In this document: in pieces, positions 8,545-16,731 of the stretch
Position numbering within the stretch: position 1 is the first letter of the stretch
Layout: each line of letters begins with the position of its first letter
Source: Pelomonas cellulosilytica
GTDB taxonomy: Bacteria > Pseudomonadota > Gammaproteobacteria > Burkholderiales > Burkholderiaceae_C
Direction: 5' to 3'
Assembly: GCF_021353265.1 (NCBI RefSeq)
Contig: NZ_JAJTWU010000006.1
Location: 376,512 to 440,511 of the forward strand
Length of the DNA: 64,000 nucleotides
Made by a program: the position numbers and the translations under genes
Notes under the pieces: generated by a model
Told to the model about the DNA's origin: nothing
Database searches by the model: none
Seen by the model: only the letters and a program-made list of their open reading frames with translations

Positions 8545-10884
8545 TCACACCGAGGCCTGCCGCTGCACGGGCTGCGCGGCCGGGTGCATGTGCACCTGCG
8601 GCTGCTGCTCGGCCGCGGGACGCACGCCGGACAAGGCGGCCAGTACCTTGTCGCGCGGACCGTCCAGCACAACCTTGCCGTTGTCCATGACCACGACGCG
8701 GGTGACCAGCTCCAGCACTGCCGGCCGGTGCGTCACAGCCACCAGCGTCACGCCGTCGGAGGCCTGCTTCAGCTGCCGCAAGAAGCTCATCTCCGACTGC
8801 GCATCCATCGAGCTGGTGGGCTCGTCCATCAGCAGGATCTTCGGCCGGTTGACCAGCGCCCGCGCCAGCGCCACCAACTGCCGCTGGCCGCCCGACAACA
8901 TGGCGCCCATCTCGCCCACCGGCAGGTCCCAGCCTTGCGGATGCGACGAGACGACACGGTCCAGACCGGTCAGCTTGGCCACTTCGACCAGCCGCGCGGC
9001 GTCCACGTCGCTGCGGCCCATCAGCACGTTGTCGCGCAACGAGCCGTGGAACAGCCGCGGCTCCTGCGACACGAAGCCCACATGGGCGCGGTACTCGGCT
9101 GGGTCTACCTGGCGCAGGTCGATGCCTTCGACCTCGACCATGCCCTCGGTCGGCTGGTAGAGCCCGCCCAGCAGCCGCAGCACGGTGGACTTGCCGCTGC
9201 CGATGCGGCCAAGGATGGCGATGCGCTCGCCGGCCTCGATGCGCAGCGACACGCCGTTCAACACCTTGGGCGCCGCCTGTCCCGGCACGGGCGGCGGATA
9301 GCTGAAGCCCACGTCGTTCAGGCCCACGCGGCCGCTCACCTGGCTCAGCGGCACGTAATGCTGCCCCTGCTGGCGCTCGGTCGGCTTGCTCATCAGCGTG
9401 TCCAGGCTCTGCAGCGCGGCGCGCGCGCCCTGGTAGCGCGTGACCAGCCCAACCAGCGCTCCCAGCGGCGCCAGCGCACGCATGGAGAACATGATGGAAC
9501 CCACCAGTGCACCCTGCGTGATCGCGCCATCGCGGATCAGATAGACGCCCACCAGCAACATGACCAGTGTGTTGACCTGGTACATGGAATGCGTCAGGTG
9601 GCTGATGAGCCCGTGCATACTGCGCATGCGGTGGCCGGACTCCGCCGCCACGGCATTGCTGAGCTCGTAGCGGTGCTGGAACTGCGGCGCCGCGCCGGAG
9701 GTCTTGACGTCCTCAAGCCCTTCCAGCGCCTCCACGAGGTTGCCCTGCAGCTCCGCATGCTCGGCCATGCCGGTGCGCACGGCGCGGCGCACCAGGCGCT
9801 GCAACACGAGGATGCCGATCAGCATCAGCGGCACGATCAGCGTGACCACCCAGCCCAGCGGCCCGCCGACGACGAAGATCATGCCGATGAAGATCAGAAT
9901 GAAGGGCACGTCGCTGATGACGGACATCGATGCCGAGGCAAAGAAATCCCGCACCGTCTCCACCTGGCCCATGTAGTGGGCACAGGAGCCCGCCGACGCA
10001 GGCCGGTGCTCCATGCGGATGGACAGGATGTGCTTGAACAGCCGCGAGCCGATGATGAGGTCGGCCTTGCGGCCGGCGAGGTCGATCAGGTCGGCCCGCA
10101 GGTGCTTGGCGAACAGGTCGAAGGCTACGCACAACGCGCCCCCGATGACCAGCGTCCACAGCGTGGCCAGTGCGTCCTGGTGCGGGATGACCTTGTCGTA
10201 GATGACCGCCGTGACCATGCCGGTGCCCAGCATCAGCACGTTGCTCAGCAGCGCGGCGAGCATGGCGCCGCGGTAATAGGGCATGAAGCGCTTGAGCGTG
10301 CCCCACAGCCAGTGGTCAGTCGCGTCCAGCTGGATCAGGTGGTGGTGGGCGCGGGCCTGCGCGCGCGGCACCTCGGCCGGGCTGACCAACAGGCAGAAGC
10401 CGCTGTACTCGTCCTGCAGCTCCGTCAGCGATGCCTCGCAGGCCTTGGCGTCGGCACCGGGAAACACCACCTCGAAGCGGCCGGCGCCGTCGCTGAGGGG
10501 GCGCACCAGCAGGCAGGCATCACCGCCCTTGAGCAGCAGCACGGCGGGCAACATCAGGCCGTTGATCTGCTCCAGCGCGCGGCGCTGCATTGCGGCGTCG
10601 TAACCGGCCTCGCGCATCAGGCGCACGGCCTGGTCGGGCGCCAGCGCGCCATCGGCCGCACCATCAGCACGCAGCGACGCCGCCGAACGCGGCCGGCCGT
10701 GGTACTGCGTCAGCCAGACCAGCGCATGCAGCAGCGGGTCGCCGAGGTCGGCGCCTGCACCGGCCACGTCCTCGGCCTCGGGCCGCCGCGGCGGCGCGGG
10801 CGGTGCCTCCGCGAGGTGCGGGCCGCGTCGACCGCCCTCGGCGGGCGGGTCGAAGAAGTCATCGCGGCGAGGGGAAGGCGGCAC
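8545..10884 (-). CDS. LapB-like type I secretion ABC exporter with degenerate C39 domain
   Basis: This 779-residue exporter has three parts. The N-terminal domain (about residues 45-170) resembles a C39 peptidase but has no catalytic cysteine in the LVWLTQYHG segment. The membrane domain (about 190-480) carries transmembrane helices. The ATPase domain has Walker A GRIGSGKST, signature LSGGQRQ, Walker B ILLMDEPTS and the switch histidine in VAVTHRP. A degenerate C39-like domain is typical of exporters of large RTX-type proteins, which keep their C-terminal signal. No RTX substrate gene is seen in the window. It is the second gene of the operon, 22 bases after the glycosyltransferase gene. Confidence 0.93.
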   Translation of the reverse strand: MPPSPRRDDFFDPPAEGGRRGPHLAEAPPAPPRRPEAEDVAGAGADLGDPLLHALVWLTQYHGRPRSAASLRADGAADGALAPDQAVRLMREAGYDAAMQRRALEQINGLMLPAVLLLKGGDACLLVRPLSDGAGRFEVVFPGADAKACEASLTELQDEYSGFCLLVSPAEVPRAQARAHHHLIQLDATDHWLWGTLKRFMPYYRGAMLAALLSNVLMLGTGMVTAVIYDKVIPHQDALATLWTLVIGGALCVAFDLFAKHLRADLIDLAGRKADLIIGSRLFKHILSIRMEHRPASAGSCAHYMGQVETVRDFFASASMSVISDVPFILIFIGMIFVVGGPLGWVVTLIVPLMLIGILVLQRLVRRAVRTGMAEHAELQGNLVEALEGLEDVKTSGAAPQFQHRYELSNAVAAESGHRMRSMHGLISHLTHSMYQVNTLVMLLVGVYLIRDGAITQGALVGSIMFSMRALAPLGALVGLVTRYQGARAALQSLDTLMSKPTERQQGQHYVPLSQVSGRVGLNDVGFSYPPPVPGQAAPKVLNGVSLRIEAGERIAILGRIGSGKSTVLRLLGGLYQPTEGMVEVEGIDLRQVDPAEYRAHVGFVSQEPRLFHGSLRDNVLMGRSDVDAARLVEVAKLTGLDRVVSSHPQGWDLPVGEMGAMLSGGQRQLVALARALVNRPKILLMDEPTSSMDAQSEMSFLRQLKQASDGVTLVAVTHRPAVLELVTRVVVMDNGKVVLDGPRDKVLAALSGVRPAAEQQPQVHMHPAAQPVQRQASV

Positions 10885-10906
10885 CGGGGCTACTCCGTCT
10901 CAGCGC

Positions 10907-12769
10907 TCAGCGGCGCGCCAGCGCCAGTTGCTCGAACTGGTCTTCCATGTCGCGCACCAGGCCAGGCATGTCGAACAACGGCGACGAGCGGCCGTGCTCG
11001 GCCAGGTAGCGCTTGTACGAGCGCGCCCGCGCCGGGTTCGACCCGATCAGCACGGCCATGCGCTCGTAGTCGGCCAGCGTCGTGACGGCCAGCTCAGGCA
11101 GTCCCACCGCATGCAGCAGGCTGCCCGCCATGCGGGAGATGTAGCTGCGGCCGCTCAGCGTCAGGATGGGCGTGCCCATCCACAGGCAGTCGTTGGCCGT
11201 CGTGCCGGCGTTGAACGGGAAGGTGTCCAGCACCAGGTCGGCCAACTGGAAGCGGGCCAGGTAGTCTGGCGGCGCGGCGCGCGGCGCGAAGTACAGCCGG
11301 TCAGCCGACACGCCCATGCGCGCGGCATGGGCTAGCATGTTCTCGCGGGCCTTGTCGTTGTCCGCCAGCAGCCACAGCACCGAGCCCGGCACGGCGGCCA
11401 GGATCCGCATCCAGGCCTCGAACATCGGCTGGGTGTACTTGTGGTTGTTGTTGAACGAGCAGAAGACGAAGCCTTCCTCCGGCAGCCCGACCTGTGCACG
11501 CGTGGGCGTGCTGCCAACGGGACGCTTGCGGTCGCTGGACTGGTAGCAGTGCTTCAGGTAGATGGGCCGCTCCGTGCAGTACGGCAGGTACTCGGGCGGC
11601 ATCACGTAGCGGTCGGCAATGATCCAGTCGACACCCGGGATAGCCGACGTGGCCGGCAGGCCGAGGTAGCTCACCTGCACCGGCGCCGGCCGGCGCACGA
11701 GGATGTCCGGCCGGGCGCCGTTGGTCAGGCCTTGCAGATCCACCAGCACGTCGATGCCGGCCGCAGCAATCAGCTGGGCAGCCTCCTCGTCGCTGCGTCC
11801 CTGCAACGGAATGACGTGGTCCATCGCCGCGCGGATGCGCGCCTGATGAGGCGTGCCGTCGTTGCCACTCCAGCAGAACGCAAACACCTCGAACCGCGAA
11901 CGGTCGTGCAGCTCGAAGATCTCCGACGTCAGGAAGCCGACCGCATGCATGCGCAGGTCGCCCGACAGGTAACCGATGCGCACCTTGCCCTCGCGCTTGA
12001 CGCGGGCGTGCAGCGGCGGCCCCTTGTACTTGGTTACCTTCTCGGCGACGAAGCGCTGGGCCACCATCAGCTGCAGAGCCGGGTCGTCGCTATAGCTCAG
12101 CATGGCCAGCAGCGAGGTGTTGGACAGCAGCTGGTTGGGCGTGACCTCGCCGACCGGCTCGTAGATCGGCCAGGCGCATTGCTTCTGGCGAATATGGACA
12201 TAGTGCTGCAGCACATCCGGCTGTTCAGGCTGCAGCACCAGCGAGCGCCGCATCAGCGCCTCGGATTCGGGAAAGCGCCGCTCCTGCTCCAGCAGCCTCG
12301 CCATGTTCTTCAGCGCATGCAGCCGCATCTCCTGCGGCGACGTGCCCATGACCTCGGCCGTGGTGTCGCTGTCGGCCACCTCGCGCCACGCCTGCAGCGC
12401 CTCTTCCTTGCGCCCCTGGTGCTCCAGTTGGTGGCCCAGATTCACGCGCGCCTGCAGGAAGTCCGGCTTCAGCGCCAGCGCCTCGCGGTAGACGCGTTCG
12501 GCATCCTCGTGCCGGCGCAGCGACGACCAGACCGTGCCCAGGTTGTACATGGCCACCAGGCGCATCGGGCCGTCGCTGTGGTCCAGCCAGGCTTGATACA
12601 GCTGGCCGGCCAGATCCGGCTGACCGTCGGCCTGCAGCTGGTTGGCACGCGACATCACGTCGGGCAGGCTGAGGCTGCGCGCACGCACGGCGGCCATCAA
12701 GCCGTCCCATTCGGGCGGCAAGGCCTGCGGGACGCTCAAGGTCTGCATGCTCGGACTGGCGATGTCCAT
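10907..12769 (-). CDS. TPR-containing SPINDLY/OGT-like protein O-glycosyltransferase (GT41)
   Basis: This 620-residue protein has N-terminal TPR repeats (about residues 60-190, for example MYNLGTVWSSLRRHEDAERV) and a C-terminal GT41 catalytic region. The latter includes KVRIGYLSGDLRMHAVGFL, SYLGLPATSAIPGVDWIIAD, FCSFNNNHKYTQPMF and the nucleotide-sugar-binding segment DTFPFNAGTTANDCLWMGTP. Family members transfer a sugar from a UDP or GDP donor to Ser/Thr of proteins. The start at 12769 (MDIASPS) avoids an upstream extension that overlaps the divergent promoter region. As first gene of a type I secretion operon it probably glycosylates the exported substrate; this is inferred. Confidence 0.9.
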   Translation of the reverse strand: MDIASPSMQTLSVPQALPPEWDGLMAAVRARSLSLPDVMSRANQLQADGQPDLAGQLYQAWLDHSDGPMRLVAMYNLGTVWSSLRRHEDAERVYREALALKPDFLQARVNLGHQLEHQGRKEEALQAWREVADSDTTAEVMGTSPQEMRLHALKNMARLLEQERRFPESEALMRRSLVLQPEQPDVLQHYVHIRQKQCAWPIYEPVGEVTPNQLLSNTSLLAMLSYSDDPALQLMVAQRFVAEKVTKYKGPPLHARVKREGKVRIGYLSGDLRMHAVGFLTSEIFELHDRSRFEVFAFCWSGNDGTPHQARIRAAMDHVIPLQGRSDEEAAQLIAAAGIDVLVDLQGLTNGARPDILVRRPAPVQVSYLGLPATSAIPGVDWIIADRYVMPPEYLPYCTERPIYLKHCYQSSDRKRPVGSTPTRAQVGLPEEGFVFCSFNNNHKYTQPMFEAWMRILAAVPGSVLWLLADNDKARENMLAHAARMGVSADRLYFAPRAAPPDYLARFQLADLVLDTFPFNAGTTANDCLWMGTPILTLSGRSYISRMAGSLLHAVGLPELAVTTLADYERMAVLIGSNPARARSYKRYLAEHGRSSPLFDMPGLVRDMEDQFEQLALARR

Positions 12770-12959
12770 GGTAATTCCGGGTTGGAAGGCGGTGGCGCGG
12801 CCGGATGGCGGCTCATGGCACGGATTCTCCGCCTCTCCCCCCCGCCCGATCCGTGCAATTGAACCGTGCAACGCGCACTTTTTGCGGCCGAAGTCGCCTC
12901 TGCGCGCCTGCGGCCGACCGCCACGCCCGGGGCACAATGGCCCAAAACGTGATGCCCCC

Positions 12960-13967
12960 ATGAACGTCATCATCCTGGACGACTACCAAGACGCCGTGCG
13001 CAAGCTGCGCTGCGCGGCCAAACTGGAACACCTGAACGCCAAGGTCTTCACCAACACCGTCAAGGGCATCGGCCAGCTGTCCGTGCGCTTGCGCGACGCC
13101 GAGGTGCTGGTGCTGATCCGCGAGCGCACGGCCTTCCCGCGCCAATTGCTCGAAAAGCTGCCCAAGCTCAAGCTCATCTCCCAGACCGGCCGCGCCGGCT
13201 CCCATATCGACGTGGACGCCTGCACGCGCCTGGGCATAGCCGTCGCCGAGGGCGTGGGCAACCCGGTAGCACCGGCCGAGCTGACCTGGGCGCTGATCAT
13301 GGCCTCCATGCGCCGGCTGCCGCAGTACATCGGTAACCTCAAGCACGGCGCCTGGCAGCAGGCCGGCCTCAAGGCCGCGTCCATGCCCGCCAATTTCGGC
13401 GTGGGCTTGGTGCTGCGCGGCAAGACGCTGGGCGTATGGGGCTACGGCCGCATAGGCCAGTTAGTGGCCAGCTACGGCCGCGCCTTCGGCATGAAGGTCA
13501 TGGTCTGGGGCAGCGAACCATCGAGGCTCCGCGCCGAGGCCGACGGCCACGAGGCAGCGCCTTCGCGAGAGGCCTTCTTCGCCGAGGCCGACGTGCTGTC
13601 GGTTCATGTGCGGCTGTGCGACGCCACGCGCGGCCTCGTCACGCCCGAGGACCTCGCCCAGATGAAACCCACAGCCCTCTTCGTGAACACCTCGCGCGCC
13701 GAGCTGGTGGTGGAAGGCGCACTCGTATCGGCACTCAACCGCGGCCGCCCCGGCATGGCCGCCATCGACGTGTTCGAGAGCGAGCCCATCCTGCAGGGCC
13801 ACCCGCTGCTGCGGCTGGAGAACGCCGTCTGCACGCCGCACATCGGCTACGTCGAGCAGGACAGCTATGAGATGTACTTCGATGCCGCCTTCGACAACGT
13901 GCTGAACTTCATCAACCACCAGCCGACGAACATCGTGAACCCCGAGGCTCTCAAAGTCATCCGGTGA
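12960..13967 (+). CDS. D-2-hydroxyacid dehydrogenase family protein
   Basis: This 335-residue NAD-dependent D-isomer 2-hydroxyacid dehydrogenase is related to phosphoglycerate dehydrogenase but lacks the ACT domain. It shows the Rossmann motif GVWGYGRIG, catalytic Arg in VNTSRAELV, the acidic residue in AIDVFESEP and the catalytic His in CTPHIGY. Its exact substrate cannot be read from sequence. It is divergent from the glycosyltransferase operon, with 190 bases between the starts. Its stop overlaps the GTG start of the first chromate transporter half. Confidence 0.9.
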   Translation: MNVIILDDYQDAVRKLRCAAKLEHLNAKVFTNTVKGIGQLSVRLRDAEVLVLIRERTAFPRQLLEKLPKLKLISQTGRAGSHIDVDACTRLGIAVAEGVGNPVAPAELTWALIMASMRRLPQYIGNLKHGAWQQAGLKAASMPANFGVGLVLRGKTLGVWGYGRIGQLVASYGRAFGMKVMVWGSEPSRLRAEADGHEAAPSREAFFAEADVLSVHVRLCDATRGLVTPEDLAQMKPTALFVNTSRAELVVEGALVSALNRGRPGMAAIDVFESEPILQGHPLLRLENAVCTPHIGYVEQDSYEMYFDAAFDNVLNFINHQPTNIVNPEALKVIR

Positions 13968-14512
13968 ACCGCCCGCAGTCCTGCGTCGAGCTCTACCTGG
14001 CCTTCTCGCGGCTCGCGTTGCAGGGTTTCGGCGGCGTGTTGGCGGTCGCGCAGCGGGAGTTGGTGGAGCGGCTGGGCTGGATGACGAAGGAAGAGTTCGT
14101 CGAGACCCTGGCCATTGCCCAGGTGCTGCCCGGCCCCAACGTCGTGAACCTGTCCATGATGGTCGGCGACCGTTTCTTCGGCGCGCGCGGCGCGATGGCC
14201 GCGCTGGCCGGCATGCTGTCGCTGCCGGCCGTCATCGTGCTGGCGCTGGCTGCCAGCTACACGCAGCTGTCGCACTACCCGCTGGCCACCAACGCCCTGC
14301 GCGGCATGGGCGCCGTGTCGGCTGGGCTGGTGGTGGCCACCGGCATCAAGCTGCTGCCGGCGCTGGGCAAGAGTCCGCTGGGCCGGCCGCTGGCGCTGGG
14401 CCTGGCGGCCGCGGCATTCGTGCTGATCGGCCTGCTGCGCTGGCCACTAGTCGCTGTGCTGGCGCTGGTGGGCGGCGGCGGCATGGCGCTCGCCTGGTGG
14501 AGGCTGAGGTGA
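13964..14512 (+). CDS. Chromate transporter, N-terminal-type half (ChrA)
   Basis: This 182-residue membrane protein is one CHR domain of the chromate ion transporter family. It shows the amphipathic start FSRLALQGFGG, the conserved QVLPGPNVVNLSMMVG segment and several hydrophobic helices. It begins with GTG overlapping the previous stop (GTGA) and ends overlapping the GTG of the second half. Two short CHR proteins encoded in tandem are expected to pair and replace the fused two-domain ChrA. Family members extrude chromate or other oxyanions; the substrate here is not shown. Confidence 0.85.
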   Translation: MNRPQSCVELYLAFSRLALQGFGGVLAVAQRELVERLGWMTKEEFVETLAIAQVLPGPNVVNLSMMVGDRFFGARGAMAALAGMLSLPAVIVLALAASYTQLSHYPLATNALRGMGAVSAGLVVATGIKLLPALGKSPLGRPLALGLAAAAFVLIGLLRWPLVAVLALVGGGGMALAWWRLR

Positions 14513-15051
14513 GCACGCCAGTCGACCTGCTGGCGCTCTTCCTGCATTTCCTGATGCTGTCGCCGATGTCCATCGGCGGCGCCATCACGACGGTACCGGA
14601 GATGCACCGCTTCCTCGTCGACAAGACCGGCTGGCTCACTGAGACCGACTTCACGACGTCCATCGCGCTGGCTCAGGCCGCCCCCGGGCCCAACATCCTG
14701 TTCGTCGCCGTGCTGGGCTGGAACGTCGCGGGGCTGCCCGGCGCTGCCGCGGCGATGGGCGGCATCATGCTGCCGTCCACGCTGCTGACGCTGTCGGCCA
14801 CTCGCTGGGCGCGTTCCAACCGCGAGCACCTGGCCGTGCGCGCCTTCGGCGCCGGCATGACGCCGCTGACGCTGGGCCTCATCATCGCCACCGGCTGGCT
14901 GCTGGCCCTGCCCTTCCTGCGCGCGGAAGACCACCGCTGGAACACGCTCGCGCTGATGGCTGCGACCGTCGTGCTGGTGATCAAGACGCGGCTGTCGCTG
15001 GTCTGGATGGTGCTGGGCGGCGGCGTTCTCGGGGCGCTGGGCCTCGTCTAG
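14509..15051 (+). CDS. Chromate transporter, C-terminal-type half (ChrA)
   Basis: This 180-residue protein is the second CHR domain, with SPMSIGGAITTVPEM near the N-terminus and the family motif AQAAPGPNILFVAVLGW. I chose GTG 14509 because it overlaps the upstream stop (GTGA); an in-frame GTG at 14497 is possible. It ends convergently with the GlxA-type regulator gene, sharing 4 bases. Together with the preceding gene it makes a split ChrA transporter. Confidence 0.85.
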   Translation: MSTPVDLLALFLHFLMLSPMSIGGAITTVPEMHRFLVDKTGWLTETDFTTSIALAQAAPGPNILFVAVLGWNVAGLPGAAAAMGGIMLPSTLLTLSATRWARSNREHLAVRAFGAGMTPLTLGLIIATGWLLALPFLRAEDHRWNTLALMAATVVLVIKTRLSLVWMVLGGGVLGALGLV

Positions 15052-16034
15052 ACGGGTGAACGCCCTTCCGATGCTGACGCCCTGAAATGCGCTGGCGGCC
15101 GGCCCAGCAGCCGCACGAACGAACGCCGCATGCGCTCGGTGTTGCCGAATCCGCAATCCAGCGCAACCCGCTGCACCGACGCCTCGCCGCCCTCCAGCGC
15201 GGCCCGCGCGGCCTCCACGCGCAGCCGCTCGACGACCTGGGCTGGCGTCGCGCCGGTCTCTTCACGGAAGCAGCGTGCGAAATGCCGCGGGCTCATGCAG
15301 GCCCGCTCCGCCAGCGATTCGACGCGATGGTCCTGCTGCAGCTCGCCGCGCACGGCGTCCAGCAACGCGGTAAAGCGCCCCTCGGGCCGCTGCAACTCCA
15401 GCAACGGCGAGAACTGAGACTGCCCGCCCGGCCGACGGCGCTCCACCACCAGTTGCCGCGCCGCTTCGCGCGCCACGGCCTCGCCATGGTCGTGGGCCAC
15501 GAGCGCCAGGCACAGGTCGATGCCGGCCGTCATGCCCGCGCTCGTCCACAGCTCGGGCTGGCCGTTCGCGCGCCGTGCCGGCTCGCGCACGTAGATGCGG
15601 TCAGGCTGCAGTTGCACGTCCGGGAACTCGCTGGCGAACTGCCGACTGCGTGACCAATGCGTCGTCGCCGTGCGGTGGTCCAGCAGGCCTGCCGCCGCCA
15701 GCAGCAAGCTGCCGCTGCAGATGCTGGCGATGCGGACGCCGCAGCGGCTCGCGCGCTGCAGCCAGGCCACCAGCGTCGCATCGCGGCAGGCCGCGTCCAC
15801 GCCATCACCGCCGATGACCATGACGAGATCCACGTCCGCCAGCGCGCGCGGCAGGCCTTGCACCGGCCAGGTGACGCCTGCCGAGCTGCGCACGCCGCCT
15901 GGCTGGCTGGCCACCAATCGCCATTCATAGCTGCCAGGCCGCTCCAGCCGCGCCACCTCGAACACCGCCATCGGCCCGGCGAGGTCGAGCTGTTGGAAGC
16001 CCGGGAAGAGCACGAAGGCGATGCGACAGGTCAT
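15048..16034 (-). CDS. GlxA-family transcriptional regulator (DJ-1/PfpI plus AraC HTH)
   Basis: This 328-residue regulator has an N-terminal DJ-1/PfpI amidotransferase-like domain (about 1-190), with the nucleophile-elbow segment ASICSGSLLLAAAG, and a C-terminal AraC double helix-turn-helix (about 215-320). The latter includes SLAERACMSPRHFARCF and VALDCGFGNTERMRRSF. GlxA-type regulators commonly activate neighbouring amino-acid or quaternary-amine catabolic genes. It is divergent from a stand-alone PfpI gene with 94 bases between the starts, so it may control that gene and the aminotransferase behind it. Confidence 0.92.
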   Translation of the reverse strand: MTCRIAFVLFPGFQQLDLAGPMAVFEVARLERPGSYEWRLVASQPGGVRSSAGVTWPVQGLPRALADVDLVMVIGGDGVDAACRDATLVAWLQRASRCGVRIASICSGSLLLAAAGLLDHRTATTHWSRSRQFASEFPDVQLQPDRIYVREPARRANGQPELWTSAGMTAGIDLCLALVAHDHGEAVAREAARQLVVERRRPGGQSQFSPLLELQRPEGRFTALLDAVRGELQQDHRVESLAERACMSPRHFARCFREETGATPAQVVERLRVEAARAALEGGEASVQRVALDCGFGNTERMRRSFVRLLGRPPAHFRASASEGRSPV

Positions 16035-16128
16035 GCGGCGACTATGGCAGAAAAAGTGGGAACTGCGTCCTGGCGGTCAGCAGGCCCGCCGCGCACACTG
16101 GCTGCATGCAACGCACGGTGAGGACGAC

Positions 16129-16731
16129 ATGAACGTGGGCATCCTGGTGTTCGACGAGATGGAACTGCTAGACATGGCCGGCCCCTACGAGGTGTTCACA
16201 ACGGCCAGCCGCGTGCATGCCCGCACGCAGCCGGACGGCTCCCAACCGCTGTTCACGGTGGTCGCTATCGGCCGCAAGGTGGCCGCCGTGCGAGCCCGCG
16301 CGGGGTTGCGGGTGCTGGCGGACCAGCCGCTGGACGCGCATCCCCCGCTGGACGTGGCGGTGGTGCCGGGCGGCGTCGTCGATGCCGAGCTGCAGCATGC
16401 GGACGTGCTGGACTGGATCGCCGCCCAGCGCCGCAGCGCGCGCGTGCTGGCGTCCGTCTGCACCGGAGCGCTGCTGCTGGCCCAGGCCGGCGTATTGGAC
16501 GGCCTGGAGGCGACGACGCACTGGGAAGACCTCGACGCGCTGCAGACCCTGCGGCCGGCGGTGCGGACCGTGGGCGGCCCCCGCTGGGTGGACCAAGGCG
16601 CCGTCATCACGTCAGCCGGCATTTCCGCCGGCATCGACATGAGCCTGCACCTCGTGCGGCGGCTGCACGGCCCCGAACTCGCGCTGCGCACCGCGCGGCA
16701 GATGGACTACGACTGGACCGACACGCCATGA
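16129..16731 (+). CDS. DJ-1/PfpI family protein
   Basis: This 200-residue single-domain DJ-1/PfpI protein has the conserved FDEMELLDMAGPYEVF start, VVPGGV and the cysteine elbow LASVCTGALLLAQAG. Such proteins include isonitrile hydratase-like enzymes and other thiol-dependent hydrolases, so the activity is open. The ATG at 16129 is preceded by GGTGAGG at 6 bases; in-frame sequence further upstream runs into the divergent promoter. Its stop overlaps the start of the aminotransferase gene (ATGA), indicating coupled expression. Confidence 0.88.
   Translation: MNVGILVFDEMELLDMAGPYEVFTTASRVHARTQPDGSQPLFTVVAIGRKVAAVRARAGLRVLADQPLDAHPPLDVAVVPGGVVDAELQHADVLDWIAAQRRSARVLASVCTGALLLAQAGVLDGLEATTHWEDLDALQTLRPAVRTVGGPRWVDQGAVITSAGISAGIDMSLHLVRRLHGPELALRTARQMDYDWTDTP

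Noticed and set aside
8380..11085. A 901-residue plus-strand open frame
   Set aside because: It lies wholly opposite the exporter gene, whose Walker motifs are intact; the plus-strand product has low-complexity His/Arg/Gln composition.
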